Shown: positions 1-11,924 of the stretch, piece by piece
Layout: every line of letters starts with the position of its first letter
Numbering within the stretch: position 1 is the stretch's first letter
NCBI GenBank assembly: GCA_025084515.1
Contig: JAJAGP010000247.1
Span: 124,001 to 188,000, forward strand
DNA from: Ancistrus triradiatus
Taxonomy: Eukaryota > Chordata > Actinopteri > Siluriformes > Loricariidae
DNA: 64,000 nucleotides
Reading direction: 5' to 3'
The notes under the pieces: model-generated
Seen by the model: the letters and a program-made list of their open reading frames with translations, nothing else
What the model was told of the DNA's origin: nothing
Databases searched by the model: none
Program-made: the position numbers and the translations under genes

Positions 1-1099
1 CCTGTTGCGTCTGCCCTGAAAAATCCTGGCCACGTTGTGGCTTGGTTTACAAGGATTGATATTTATAGCGCTTCCTGAAAAAGTAAATAGTTCTTTCGCT
101 TTGCGTTATTACTCCAGCCTTTTTTCCTTGAGCCCAAAGTCTGTGATGTGAAATCAATAACTGGAAGCGTTTTACTCTCCCGATGCATTCCTCTCTCCTC
201 GAATTTAGCTGCTTGCGAAGAGTCCCATCCAGGGCATGAAGACGATCAGTCACGCTCTGGACTGCACAGGGAGACGTAACGTGAAATGATGTTACCGCCT
301 TGCTAATCCCCTGCTTAAAACGATCACTATTAACGCTCGAGCCTTGCTCGAGTACGCAAATCTGTATTTCGCAGAGCACCTACTGCTGGACCTGTTGAGT
401 CGCGCCCTTCAAGGACAAAAGAAGAGAAGGAGGAGAGAGGAGCCAGATAACAGCAGAACGACTGACTGATAAACCCCGGGAAGAGCGAAAAGAATGAGGC
501 GAGAGGCAAAGCAGACGATAAGCATCACTGCTTTGAGAAAGCGAACTAACAGAGGGTGTTACTTCTAGAGGGAGGGGAGGAGAGGTGGGAGAACGGGATA
601 ACGGAGTGCGTGAGCCAGCGTGAGAGAGATATGCAGGATAAATCCTTACGACAGAATGATTACTGCTCACAAGCCTTTGCTCGGCGTCAGAGGAGGCAGG
701 ATTACAACGGGACGCGGTAATCCGAGGGCCAAGACTCTGCGTCTACTTGCTGTTCTCTGCGGCTACGCACCAGTTCAGAGATCAGAATCTTTGGACTTTA
801 CCTCGACACTTACCTTGTGGGACATCCAGAGGACGTGATAAGTACTAAAAAAGGAGAAAGACCTCTTTGTATAGAGCAGCGTAGAAATTAAGAAGCAGCT
901 CGGGACCTCCTGAAGTTTCTGCAACAAGAACTAGGGTTTATGACAGCCCTGTCTGCTGGCCCGTGCCATCTATCTGCCAGTCTCCACACCCTGTCTGCAT
1001 CTGGAGTCACGTCTTGGTGTCCTTAATGGACTGGACACACTGGGCACGGGAGAATACTGTGGAAAATTGTCTCTCCCTTTGTGAGAGCCCAAAATCAGC
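1..1099. other. Unassigned 5' flank, repeat-poor
   Basis: No recognisable gene or known repeat. The + strand is purine-rich at about 415-620 (GA-rich tract), and the segment has more CpG than the introns. It could hold the grin2c promoter or first exon, or the end of an unseen upstream gene. I see no TATA box or CpG island convincing enough to call. Confidence 0.3.
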
Positions 1100-1212
1100 C
1101 AATGTTCACACAGAGGCTTCAAGCCCAGATTTTGAACCACTTGCTGCCTTTTGAGTCTACATGCTGATCTTTGGGCCTTTCTGTGGACTTGATGCCAGAT
1201 GCCTCACACAAG
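1100..1212 (+). other. Possible non-coding 5'UTR exon (left boundary unknown) ending in a strong splice donor
   Basis: A near-consensus donor (acaag|gtgagaaa) lies at 1212/1213 and is followed 220 bp later by a very strong pyrimidine tract and acceptor at 1435/1436. This pair could define the first intron of the grin2c 5'UTR. No coding frame is visible here, and the transcription start and left boundary cannot be set from sequence. Mammalian GRIN2 genes have non-coding 5' exons, which makes this plausible. The assignment to grin2c is inference. Confidence 0.25.
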
Positions 1213-1474
1213 GTGAGAAAACGCTCCGAGACGGATCGTACGGACACACCGACCACAGCGTTACTCAACGCTGTCTTTATGCCTGGTCGTCGTTCAGGCT
1301 GCATAGATGTTCATTCATTCTCAGCACTGTCTTTCCTGACTCTCCCTCCTCCTCTCTCTTTCTCTCCCTCTCTTTCTCTCACTCTTTTCTCACTCACACC
1401 CTCCCCTCACTCTGTATCCCTCCCTCCCGTCACAGAACAAGATGATGTGACCTTCTGCCAAACTGCTCGAAACC

Positions 1475-1516
1475 ATGCCACCGACACAGCGGGCTCCTCC
1501 GTCCTCACTGAAATAG
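1475..1516 (+). promoter_or_regulatory. uORF of 13 codons in the predicted 5'UTR exon
   Basis: ATG at 1475 in a favourable context (A at -3) opens 13 codons and stops at TAG 1514-1516. If the 1436-1689 exon belongs to the grin2c leader, ribosomes would meet this frame before the receptor start. An even shorter ATG-ATG-TGA lies at 1442-1450. Confidence 0.3.
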
Positions 1517-1645
1517 ATTCAAACAAGTGCGGGAAGCAGAGAGGAAACGGCACAGAGGGACCAAGACGGGACAGAAAGTGAGAGAGAGAGGAGGGGGACA
1601 AACTAGAAAAAGGAAAAAGGACATCGGAGTCACCGACGAGGAGGA

Positions 1646-1689
1646 ATGTGCTGTCAGGAGACTGGGCTGGATGCGCTTTGCCGTCGCAG
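1646..1689 (+). promoter_or_regulatory. Junction-spanning uORF, first part
   Basis: ATG at 1646 runs 44 nt to the predicted donor. Spliced to 27786 it would read AGG-CAG-TAG and stop at 27790-27792, 9 nt before the grin2c ATG and in the same frame as it. A second ATG at 1671 (weak context) would instead run out of frame past the receptor ATG for about ten codons. Both depend on the inferred splice. Confidence 0.28.
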
Positions 1690-3339
1690 GTAACTGATCG
1701 CTCGTACTTCTCGTGCTGGGCGGATCGGTAGCTCGTTCCGCGGTCACACGAGCATGGACTGGCATGTCTAGCCGGCGGGAGTGTGGACAGTCTGTCCAAA
1801 GTGCTGAAAGTACAGAGCCGTGTTTGCTCGCAGGTGTAAAACAGGTGCTATGGCTGCTGCCAAGTGTGAAGTTCATCCACAGGTAGGACGCTGGCTGGCA
1901 GAGCTGAGGTTTGGTCTCTTGCAAAGGTTGAACAGAAAATCGAGGTGGCATTATATTTGTTTCTGGTCAGTTTAGCAGCGGCGTCAACTTATTACAGCTC
2001 TGAGGTGATTGAAATCAAGCGATTTGAAATTGGCAGTGGGTGGTAAGCGTAGGTCCTCGGGAGGCCAAAGCAGTGATGGGATGCAGTAATTACTGTTGGT
2101 CCACTCATTAGTAGAGCAGGAGCACACACTGGTGGGTGGAAGACTCAGCCCACTGTGGATGTGATGCCACTGAGGGAGTCGCTCACCATAGGTGGGTTGT
2201 ATTGCCTTTTAATAGAGGGGGACGTAATGAGTAATACTGGTGGGGAAAAAAAAGGAGAAAAGGAAATGATAGTAATGAAAACGATCCAAGGTCATCAAGG
2301 CTGTCATTACAATAGATATTCAAATATGCTCAAAATACCCCCCAGTGTGCTGCTGTGAAGTATATAACTAAACCTATTCCACTCATTAACTTGGTCTACA
2401 TTAGGATCCATCAGTGTTGCCATTAGTTGTTAATGGGACACGTTGTTGTGACTTACTTGAATAGGCAACGTTAATATTTTGGCATTAATTTGGTGCTGGA
2501 ACTGTAATTGTGGAAATAAATAACATTTTGCCAAACAAGGTATTGGTGAAAACGGACCGATTTGCGAGTGCCAAACAGTCAGCCATTGTTGATGTCAAAG
2601 CTATCAGAGCTAAGTTACATGGAAAGTTCATTAGCCACGCGACCAACAATGGGGGCTTTACGTTATATATCTGTTAGAAAACCCACATGAAGTCTCAATG
2701 GTGAAGTGTCAACCATTGTAGCGATCCATACAATGAGAAGACCTGAGGAGCGTAAGAAAGACAGAGAAGAGGACAGACTTACAGAGGACAGGAGGGGAGA
2801 GCCGAGGAAAGGAGGAGATGACTGGAGAGCAGGGGAGAGGAAAAGAAATGACTGGAAAGATTTGTAGATAGGACCAGAGGAGACGAGGAGGAGGAGAGGG
2901 ATGCAGAAGAGAAGATAGGTCGAGAGGAAAAGAGTAGACTAGATGCCCCCAAGTAAATAAAAACCACATTTTGCTAAACGTTGATCTCCATATCTGGACC
3001 TTTCTTCATATCACGCTGCATAGATTTCTTTTAATATGATTATGGTTAAGGCTGTACTTTATTCATCTCCTTGGACCCCCCAATGTTCAGTTCATGGCTA
3101 CAGCCTTGAAGGTCATATGAAAGACAGAATAGTTGAGCATACGTACTGTGGCTAAAGCTCAACTGAGCTACACAAATGTATAATGTACAGAAACTATGTC
3201 ATATTTAAGCAACCTTATAGTCATTACTTTTTGGGAAAGCTAATAGTATTGGCTGTATTAACCCATTTACACACACCACTCCGCTTTCTTTTCACGTGCA
3301 CCCGGTCTTGCCTTTCTACAGATCACAGAAATGAATATT

Positions 3340-3500
3340 AGGGGTGGGTTTCAGCTTGTGTGAGGAGTGTAGGGGGTGGGCTCAGAGTTTTGTAGCTGTT
3401 TCTATGGTCCAGTAGGAGGCGACACCTGAGAGCCATTCACAACGTGGAGTAATTGGATCCATATTCTCTCTACTGTATGGTGTCACCCAGTGAGATGTGG
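3340..3500 (+). repeat. Internal module of the duplicated block (first of two)
   Basis: The stretch containing 'agtgtagggggtgggctc', 'gtccagtaggaggcgacacc' and 'ggtgtcacccagtgagatg' recurs about 540 bp downstream at 3885-4050, same strand. The pair is present again in copy 2 (about 5843-6003 and 6405-6550). The modules may be ends of an unidentified mobile element; the 340 bp between them contain a short frame ending at 3875 that I do not recognise. Confidence 0.6.
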
Positions 3501-3884
3501 CTGGAGACTTTAACCTAAAGTAAAGCTTTTACTCTTCTGTTTATTTTGATTAAAAAAAAAAAAGTTGATGTTTTTTGTCAAAAAAAAAGTCAGATCTCTT
3601 CCTCATAATGATATACTCCCTGGACAAAAAATTTGTGACCTTATGTGTTTAAGGTGGCAAACTCCTCCAGATGTTGTTACTATAAATGTTGTTACAGGGT
3701 GTGCGATGGGAGAAGAGGTGGTACAGTGCAGTGAATGTCTCATTCGATGTGTGGAAAATGGGTCACAGAGCAGATAATGACTGGCAAAAGGGAGTGACTG
3801 CATTTCATTGTGCCAAAGACCATAGTATGAAGGAAGCAGCTGAATTTGCAGGTGTATGGAAGCTTGATTTCTGCTAGGGTTTGT

Positions 3885-4050
3885 CTGACGGGTTATAGCT
3901 TGAGTGAAGAGTGTAGGGGGTGGGCTCAGAGTTTTGCAGCTGTTTCCAGGGTCCAGTAGGAGGCGACACCTGAGAGCCACACAAAATATGGAGTAATTGG
4001 GTCCATATCCCGTCTATGGTGTCACTCAGTGAGGTGCGGGTAAAACGGCT
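3885..4050 (+). repeat. Internal module of the duplicated block (second of two)
   Basis: Diverged direct copy of 3340-3500, sharing 'ggtgggctcagagtttt' and the 'gaggcgacacctgagagcca' core. Confidence 0.6.
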
Positions 4051-4441
4051 GGAGTTCTAGCCTGTAGAGGGCGTAATAACCAGGCATTCACCATGACAAA
4101 ATTCCAAAGCAATCTCAAGTATGCTCATGTTCACAGCTAAATAGTGGATTTTTTCAAGGCTCTTCTCACTACATTTACCTGTCATGATAACTGTTCGGCT
4201 CCAAGTATCATTCGGCGCAGATGAGATGGAAAACCCATTTCCTTCCCTAGCACAAAATGCTCTGGGTAAAGTGCGTTGGACCAAACATCCACTAGTGCAA
4301 AAATATATATACAGCCTGTGGCACTGTGATGTGTAATAGCATAACCCAGGATGTTCATTACGTTACAGAGGAGTGTGTGTGGTGTACATGAGTGTGCAAA
4401 AGTCTTAGGTCGACATTACATTAGATATACCATTGTTTTAG

Positions 4442-4541
4442 NNNNNNNNNNNNNNNNNNNNNNNNNNNNNNNNNNNNNNNNNNNNNNNNNNNNNNNNNNN
4501 NNNNNNNNNNNNNNNNNNNNNNNNNNNNNNNNNNNNNNNNN
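4442..4541. other. Assembly gap of exactly 100 N
   Basis: One hundred Ns, the usual placeholder for a scaffold join of unknown length. Both flanks are the two ends of the same repeated block, so the gap probably marks two contigs that overlap and were not merged. Confidence 0.98.
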
Positions 4542-6901
4542 AGCGTAGGTCCTCGGAGGCCAAAGCAGTGATGGGATGCAGTAATTACTGTTGGTCTACT
4601 CATTAGTAGAGCAGGAGCACACACTGGTGGGTGGAAGACTCAGCCCACTGTGGATGTGATGCCACTGAGGGAGTCGCTCACCATAGGTGGGTTGTATTGC
4701 CTTTTAATAGAGGGGGACGTAATGAGTAATACTGGTGGGGGAAAAAAAGGAGAAAAGGAAATGATAGTAATGAAAACGATCCAAGGTCATCAAGGCTGTC
4801 ATTACAATAGATATTCAAATATGCTCAAAATACCCCCCAGTGTGCTGCTGTGAAATATATAACTAAACCTATTCCACTCATTAACTTGGTCTACATTAGG
4901 ATCCATCAGTGTTGCCATTGGTTGTTAATGGGACACGTTGTTGTGACTTACTTGAATAGGTAACGTTTATATTTTGGCATTAACTTGGTGCTGGAACTGT
5001 AATTGTGGAAATAAATAATATTTTCCTAAAAAGGTATTGGTGAAAACGGACCGATTTGCGAGTGCCAAACAGTCAGCCATTGTTGATGTCAAAGCTATCA
5101 GAGCTAAGTTACACGGAAAGTTCATTAGCCACGCATTGATGCAGCGACCAACAGTGGTGGCTTTACGTTATATTTGTTAGAAAACCCACATGAAGTCTCA
5201 ATGGTGAAGTGTCAACCATTGTAGCGATCCATACAATGAGAAGACCTGAGGAGCGTAAGAAAGACAGAGAAGAGGACAGACTTACAGAGGACAGGAGGGG
5301 AGAGCCGAGGAAAGGAGGAGATGACTGGAGAGCAGGGGAGAGGAAAAGAAATGACTGGAAAGATTTGTAGATAGGACCAGAGGAGACGAGGAGAAGGAGA
5401 GGGATGCAGAAGAGAAGATAGGTCGAGAGGAAAAAAGAGTAGACTAGATGCCCCTAAGTGTACTTGTAAGTAAATAAAAACCACATTGTGCTAAACCTTG
5501 ATCTCCATATCTGGACCTTTCTTCATATCACGCTGCATAGATTTCTTTTAATATGATTATGGTTAAGGCTGTACTTTATTCATCTCCTTGGACCCCCCCC
5601 ATGTTCAGTTCATGGCTACAGCCTTGAAGGTCATATGAAAGACAGAATAGTTGAGCATACGTACTGTGGATAAAGCTCAACTGAGCTACATAAATGTATA
5701 ATGTACAGAAACTATGCCATATTTAAGCAACCTTGTAGTCATTACTTTTTGGGAAAGCTAATAGTATTGGCTGTATTAACCCATTTACACACACCACTCC
5801 GCTTTCTTTTCACGTGCACCCGGTCTTGCCTTTCTACAGATCACAGAAATGAATATCAGGGGTGGGTTTCAGCTTGTGTGAGGAGTGTAGGGGGTGGGCT
5901 TAGAGTTTTGCAGCTGTTTCCATGGTCCAGTAGGAGGCGACACCTGAGAGCCATTCACAACGTGGAGTAATTGGATCCATATTCTCTCTACTGTATGGTG
6001 TCACCCAGTGAGATGTGGCTAGATGTGGCTGGAGACTTTAACCTAAAGTAAAGCTTTTACTCTTCTGTTTATTTTTATTTAAAAAAAAAAAAGTCAGATC
6101 GTTCTCTCTCTTCCTCATAATGATATACTCCCTGGACAAAAAATTAGTGACCTTATGTGTTTAAGGTGGTAAACTCCTGCAGATGTTGTTACTATAAATA
6201 GATGCAGGGTGTGCGATGGGAGAAGAGGTGGTACAGTGCAGTGAATGTCTCATTTGATGTGTGGAAAATGGGTCACAGAGCAGATAATGACTGGCAAAAG
6301 GGAGTGACTGCATTTCGGCGTGCCAAAGGCCATAGTATGAAGGAAGCAGCTGAATTTGCAGGTGTATGGAAGCTTGATTTCTGCTAGGGTTTGTCTGACG
6401 GGTTATAGCTTGAGTGAAGAGTGTAGGGGGTGGGCTCAGAGTTTTGCAGCTGTTTCCTGGGTCCAGTAGGAGGTGACACCTGAGAGCCACACAAAATATG
6501 GAGAAATTGGGTCCATATCCCGTCTATGGTGTCACTCAGTGAGGTGCGGGTAAAACGGCTGGAGTTCTAGCCTGTAGAGGGCGTAATAACCAGGGATTCA
6601 CCATGACAAAATTCCAAAGCTCTTCTCACTACATTTACCTATTATGATAACTGTTCGGCTCCAAGTATCATTCGCCGCAGATGAGATGGAAAACCCATTT
6701 CCTTCCCTAGCACAAAATGCTCTGGGTAAAGTGCGTTGGACCAAACATCCACTAGTGTAAAAATGTATATACAGCCTGTGGCACTGTGATGTGTAATAGC
6801 ATAACCCAGGCTGTTCATTACGTTACAGAGGAGTGTGTGTGGTGTACATGAGTGTGCAAAAGTCTTAGGTCGACATTACATTAGATATACCATTGTTTTA
6901 G
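4542..6901 (+). repeat. Duplicated block, copy 2 (starts at the N gap)
   Basis: 2360 bp matching 2046-4441 in the same orientation. The first base after the Ns corresponds to 2046 and the last shared base is 6901. Differences are spread evenly, as expected for two alleles or a recent tandem duplication. Confidence 0.9.
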
Positions 6902-7253
6902 CAATGGCATAATGACCACATGGTGTTTTCTCAGTCTCTTTATTAGAATACAACCAGAATACAGGAGATTTGTATGCAATATTACATAACTGGAAAAACA
7001 AAACCAGAAAAAACGGCTCTATAGGCTGCAATGGCAAGTATATAGTGTGACCTCCCCTTTACCACTTTTTCATAAGGATAACAGTGTGACAAAAGACTGG
7101 AGCAAAGATCAGTGGAAAAGGGTATTACAGAGTGAGGAATCCAAATTTGAAATTTTTGGCTCCAGTCGCTGACAACCTGTTATATACGGTCATTATACCA
7201 CTGCTAAAACAGCAAATCTTAAGGGGGCCTAAAGACTTTTGCACCAGTACTGT
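6847..7253. mobile_element. Short Tc1-like non-autonomous element, family B
   Basis: About 407 bp bounded by inverted ends: 'gtgcaaaagtcttaggtc' on the left and 'gacttttgcaccagtactgta' region on the right. It retains Tc1 non-coding end sequence, including the poly-A/T rich 'ttctggttgtattctaata'-type segment in reverse, and a scrap of transposase region. There is no reading frame. The left end also closes copy 1 at 4387-4441, where the gap cuts it. Confidence 0.75.
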
Positions 7254-7489
7254 ATATGGCAAAGTTGAGTACGTCAGTAAGATGAAAAAGCCACCTTGAG
7301 ACTGTGTATGGGGTGTACAGGGTAAATTTAGTTTCTGGCATGCTTGAGTGTACTGTGTGTGATAGGAAAGGTCAGTGAAGAGTTAAGAAGAGATGCTGAC
7401 CAGCTCAGTGTGTGTGAACACAACAGATGCATTAAACCCAGGGTATGCTGGCTCTACATGGGCAAGAATGGTTCACCACACAGCAGGGC

Positions 7490-7652
7490 GCAAACACACA
7501 CAAACACTCACACGTTTGGCTTTCTGTCATTGTGGGGACTTTCCTTTGACATATTACTTGAGTAATCTAATTCTACACCTACACCTAACCCTAAGCTCAG
7601 TAACCTAAAGTAAATGTTTATTCTTTTTTTAAAATAAAGTTGCCATTTTTGT

Positions 7653-7685
<33 letters not shown>

Positions 7686-8010
7686 TCTTTGTGAAGGCCA
7701 GCAAAATGTGCACATAAGGTAAAAAAGTCAAAACTTTCTATCCTCACAATGATATATAAACTTGATCACCTCCATACACACACGTTTGTCTTTCTGTCAT
7801 TGTGGGGACTTTCCACTGACATAATATTACTGTAGCTAATTAAACACACCTAATCCTAACCTCAGTAACCTGAAGAAAATCATTCAAGATCTTTTGGTTT
7901 TTCAAAAGAAAGTTTTTGGCACCTAATGGTTCCATAAGATAGAAAAAAAAAGATATTTCTATCCTTGTGGGGACACTTGGTCCTCATAATAATCTATTAA
8001 CACACACTTC
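7490..8010 (+). repeat. Two to three tandem copies of a 'cattgtggggacttt' repeat with poly(A)
   Basis: The unit beginning 'cacacgtttggctttctgt' at about 7511 recurs at about 7781 (period about 270 bp), each copy with 'cattgtggggactttcc', 'aacctcagtaacct' and an A-rich end. A partial third copy starts near 7958 ('ccttgtggggacacttgg'). A pure A run fills about 7653-7676. Repeats of this type next to CA tracts are common in fish genomes; the family is not named here. Confidence 0.7.
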
Positions 8011-8978
8011 AACTGTAAATTAATAATCCTTTTTGCCCACCTTTTCCTCCACCCTGTCCAAATCCCTAACCTCACTGCCTAAACGCATCATTTGGCCCTT
8101 TTTCACTTTGTCTTCATGAAAGCTGATTCTAAAACTACGTCTGTCAGATGATTCAGACATTTATCCGTGTTAAACAGAATTAATTACAATATATTACCTG
8201 CTCCTGTTTGAGCCTAGCCAAATTTTTCCCATTAAAAATCACTACACAACCAACTGAGGGGACAGTACAAGCTTCAATAGCCTTTCTTTTTTCTTTCAAC
8301 AAGATTATTTTCATCATGTCTTTGCTGCACCACAACATTTCTTTGCGGCTTCTCTGTTGGAACGTTGCAAAGCCTTCCTGATTACCACAATGACATCTTT
8401 TTAGTGCAAAATATTCGTTTTATTAGGTTAACAAGATGCAGTCTGTGCAAGCTGTTATCTCATGTGCGATGGAGTGTGTTAGTGTGTTTACATGACGGGA
8501 TCTGCTGTCGCACAAGAGTAAGCCAAGTGTGAAAGGAAGAATCCAAATACTGTATGTTTCCATCCTTACCAGTTTTGTTCCCTGTAATCTAATGGGATGC
8601 AGCAAATAGGGGACCATTTTGGATACAGCCCATAAGCACGGGTCCTCACATAGACATCAGAGAATATGCCTTAAACAGCATTAAAAAATGTGATCGTTTA
8701 TTAACTTCTTTTTCATTCTTTTTTACTGATGCTGACCAACCAAAGAACCCCACAACATCAAAACTGTCCTGTTCTTTGATTATATTGTCTCCAAAATGCT
8801 GTATCACTCAAACATGCACCCATTTGTTTGATTACTTTTGTAATTAGAGCAGATATTTTAGTCGTTCTAGTAAAAATCGGCTGTTTTATAACCCCTAATC
8901 TATCCAAATGTCATTACAAGGTCAAATAGCCATATACTCTCATATTCATGTGAAGTGTATTCTCATTCCTGCGACATC

Positions 8979-9669
8979 CAGTACTGTGCAAAAGTCTTAA
9001 GCCATCATTACATTTGTTTTTGGCAATGATAAAAATGACCTCTGGATGATGACTGGACCCAAAACTTTCAAACTTGGACTGTCACTACCGTTATCATTAA
9101 TCTTTTTCACTGATCTCCATTCCATCTTGTGAGCTTTAGCAGTATTAAACCTGTTCCCTTGTGAAAAAAGTGGTTTCTTGGCTGCTACCTTTCCAAAAAG
9201 ACCATTTTCTGATCAAGCGTCTCCATACTGAAGGATCAACTTTTGATCCCGATGAAGCTTCCAGATCCTGCCATTGCTCAAATATAAGTGGAGGTAACAC
9301 CCCCCAATACTTGCCACTGTAGCCAACAGAAGCTGTTTTTCTGATTTTTAAAAAAATATTTTCTGGTTGTATTCTAATAAAGAGACTGAGAAGTAATGTG
9401 GGACTGTGGTAGCCTAGTGGGTAAGGTACTGGACTCTGAACCAGGAGGTCCAGGGTTCAAATCCCACCTATGCCAAGCTGGCACTGTTGGGTCCTTGAGC
9501 AAGACCCTTAACCCACAATTGCTTGGACTGTAAGACTGTATCAATTGTAAGTCACTCTTGATAAGGGCGTCTGCTAAATGCTGTAAATGTAAGTAATTAT
9601 ATATGGTCATTATGCCATTGCTAAAACAACACTGTATCTAATCTGTGGTCTGAAACTTTTGTACAGTAT
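8979..9669. mobile_element. Tc1-like fragment, family B, interrupted by a SINE
   Basis: The left end 'cagtactgtgcaaaagtctt' matches the family-B terminus and the right end 'gaaacttttgtacagtata' its complement. Between them is a shortened, non-coding version of the transposase (segments 'gaaaaaagtggtttcttggctgct' and 'acttgccactgtagcc', shared with copies at 43071 and 47857). A SINE sits at 9398-9590. The copy is dead. Confidence 0.75.
9398..9590 (+). mobile_element. tRNA-derived SINE, nested in Tc1 family B
   Basis: Head 'actgtggtagcctagtggg' resembles a polymerase III A box and 'ggttcaaatcc' a B box. The tail 'ataagggcgtctgctaaatgctgtaaatgt' is shared with the other copies. Short direct repeats 'aagtaat' at 9391-9397 and 9591-9597 are a likely target-site duplication. 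Confidence 0.85.
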
Positions 9670-10689
9670 ATTATTTACACCAAATATTGAAGTTTGAAAT
9701 ATTGACCATCAATCACACACAGTAAGGTCTGTGGTTTGAACTCGCTTGAAAACAACACCCTTGGATTTCAATCTCACCTGAAAAGCGTACGCTAGTGGAG
9801 TAGAGTGCAGGTGATACTATCGAACTAACCTCAGAGCGACAGCTTTGAGGAACGCACCAGAACGGCGCAGGGTTTAACGCAGACTTGATGCTCGAAGCCT
9901 GAGGGAATCGATTAAATCAGCGATAAAATGCAGATCTTGAAACAGATGCTGGTGCAAATCCCTTACATGCAATACTGAAAGGCCAACACGTACAACCACG
10001 GCGTTTCTCGCCATGACGTACTGTGACTGCAATGTACTAAAACAGCGGTAGATGGAAAATGGTCCAAAAGTACATGGCAATGTGGCATCAATATTCAGGG
10101 GATGAATTCAGACCAGTTGGGGAAGCGACTAAGCCAAATGGATGTCAATAAGCATAGAGCAGAAAAATGATACTATTATGAAGAAAAGGGTAAAACAGCC
10201 AAATGTTCAGCTCCTTTCCTGGGTGCTTCATTTCCATTTCTCCTGTGAAAGCTTTCATGCTGGTGTTTGACGTGGAGACGGATGACTTCTACATATTACC
10301 TGGCTCCGGCATATCACTCTATCCTTGTTTCTCACGAATGACCTCCAGCACTGCATCACAGCTTTAGCTGATGCACTGTCAGCGAGCTGCCAATAACAGC
10401 CCATTGGCCTAATGACATCTTAAACATTTGAGTCATTTGGTCCAGAACACAGCCTTTTAAATACTCCATAGGCCAATATGGATCGTACACTTCAACGAAT
10501 TAATGAAACGCTGTATATTAAAAGCGCAATCTGTACTCAAAAGAGGAGAAGCGAGCCAAAAATACATTACCGAGGGCTCAGATGAACACTGGTCACACAA
10601 TTATAGCCTAACAATTGATGGGCTTGTATAGCAGCCATAAAGACTGGATCAAGGTCATGGGACTGCACAGTCTCATAGCTCTGCCTCAT

Positions 10690-10930
10690 GAGCTACTGCG
10701 AAAGGGGGGGAAATAGCAACTTTTCTCCGAGGCGAGAAAATCAGATTCGCGAGAGCGTCAAGGCAGGAGCTCCAGGAAGGCGTCTCCTTTCGCACACCGA
10801 TTCTCATGCTCGCGCCTTTGTGTGCGCCGAGACTGGAGTGTCCCACACGGCTGCATTTGCATTCAGGCTGGCGGGAGGCGTGCACTGCGTCTGACGCTCC
10901 GTCCACTCAGGAAGGCAAGGAAAACTGAGC
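10690..10930. promoter_or_regulatory. CpG-rich island-like segment
   Basis: GC-rich stretch with many CpGs (for example 'ttcgcgagagcgtcaagg' and 'gctcgcgcctttgtgtgcg') inside an AT-rich intron. No splice-supported exon was found, and the short frames on both strands lack family resemblance. It could be an alternative promoter, an unmethylated regulatory element or a decayed repeat. Confidence 0.3.
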
Positions 10931-11924
10931 GAAAAGAAGTCAGAATCTCTCTATCTCGCTATGTCAATCTAAAAAAGTACACAGTGCAGATATGATACAC
11001 ACCGAGCAAAGAGAGTTTGCCAAGCAAACTGTGTGGCTGGGATGGAAAAATGGCCAAAGGTCATATTTAATCTCAGTATGAAGTAAATTAGGTCATGTTT
11101 CTATAACCATGATGCAATATTACACTAGTTGAACGTTATATTTCATTTGGTAATATCTACCCTGAGATCCTCAGACACATCAGAGATGCACATAAAGTTC
11201 AGTATCTGGTCAAAAGGAGACATTTTTGACTGAGAAAAGATGTCCATGCTGGACGAGAAAGCAGAGATGATATCGGACAAAAGGTGAATAAAGAAATAGG
11301 AGCGAAAACAAACTCTAAACGGTCTAAACGGTATCATCACGGTTGCTTCACCATTCTCTTAACAAATGCGTTGCCATTTAAGATACTAATTAAACACCCA
11401 ACCGGTGGCCCAACTGCTTCAAACAAGGGGTTTAAATAGCTTAAGGAAATGCTGGACAGGTAAGAGGAATCAATACCATAAATTGGCACCGCAGGACTGT
11501 GCAAACTGCGAAACCTGAGGTAGTGAGAAAGACTAAAAAAAGACTTTAAACATGATATTGGGGGTATTTAAAATGAGAAAGTAATTCAAATGTTTGTTTC
11601 CTTCAAATTGGTCAGCACAGGTATGTTTAAGCAGCAGAAGCTTAACAGAGAATTTGTTTCTGGAAGCAGAGACAATACATAAGTGATCTGTAATCACTAC
11701 TCTTATGAGGTATCAGTTAAATTGTATTATGTCTGTGTCCAAATACTTTTGTCTGTATAGTGTACTCCATTATCAACTTGCATGACATAGTTCATATGCA
11801 TGAGTCTTGGTTTCTACTCTAGAGCAAGATTTTCATCTCGAAGTGCAGTATCAGAATGATACAAATCCGTAAAATAAATGGATAACTTTATATTATAGAT
11901 TAGCTCTTAGATTTATCATCTACG

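Larger units (their letters stand above)
1436..1689 (+). other. grin2c: Probable non-coding 5'UTR exon of grin2c
   Basis: A pyrimidine tract of more than 100 bases (about 1319-1430) ends in 'cgtcacag' at 1428-1435, and a good donor (cgcag|gtaact) follows at 1689/1690, giving a 254-bp exon with no long + strand frame. The next credible acceptor with a matching role is at 27785/27786, 16 nt before the grin2c start codon. The exon holds several ATGs with short frames (1442-1450, 1475-1516, and 1646 running into the next exon). That fits a regulatory leader and not a coding exon. Linkage to grin2c needs cDNA support. Confidence 0.4.
2046..4441 (+). repeat. Duplicated block, copy 1 (ends at the N gap)
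   Basis: This 2396-bp block matches 4542-6901 base for base over long stretches, with scattered substitutions and indels (for example about 46 bp around 4108-4153 is absent from copy 2; copy 2 has 10-12 bp extra at three places). It ends exactly at the last base before the Ns, and the same base is 6901 in copy 2. Frames such as 2155-2358 are duplicated with it and have no family resemblance. Confidence 0.9.

Noticed and set aside
1171..1581. 136-codon + strand frame at the 5' end
   Set aside because: It spans a long pyrimidine tract giving Ser/Leu/Pro low complexity, and crosses predicted splice sites. No family resemblance.
2155..2358. 67-codon frame found again at 4650-4853, apparently a conserved gene pair
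   Set aside because: Both copies lie in the duplicated block at the N gap, so similarity reflects the duplication. There is no recognisable domain or splice context.
2709..2969. Minus-strand frame rich in Ser, Leu and Pro
   Set aside because: Produced by a purine-rich tract on the + strand; low complexity, and repeated in the duplicated block.
7653..7676. Poly(A) run as evidence of a processed retrogene
   Set aside because: It lies inside a tandem repeat whose other copies have A-rich segments, and there is no coding sequence upstream.
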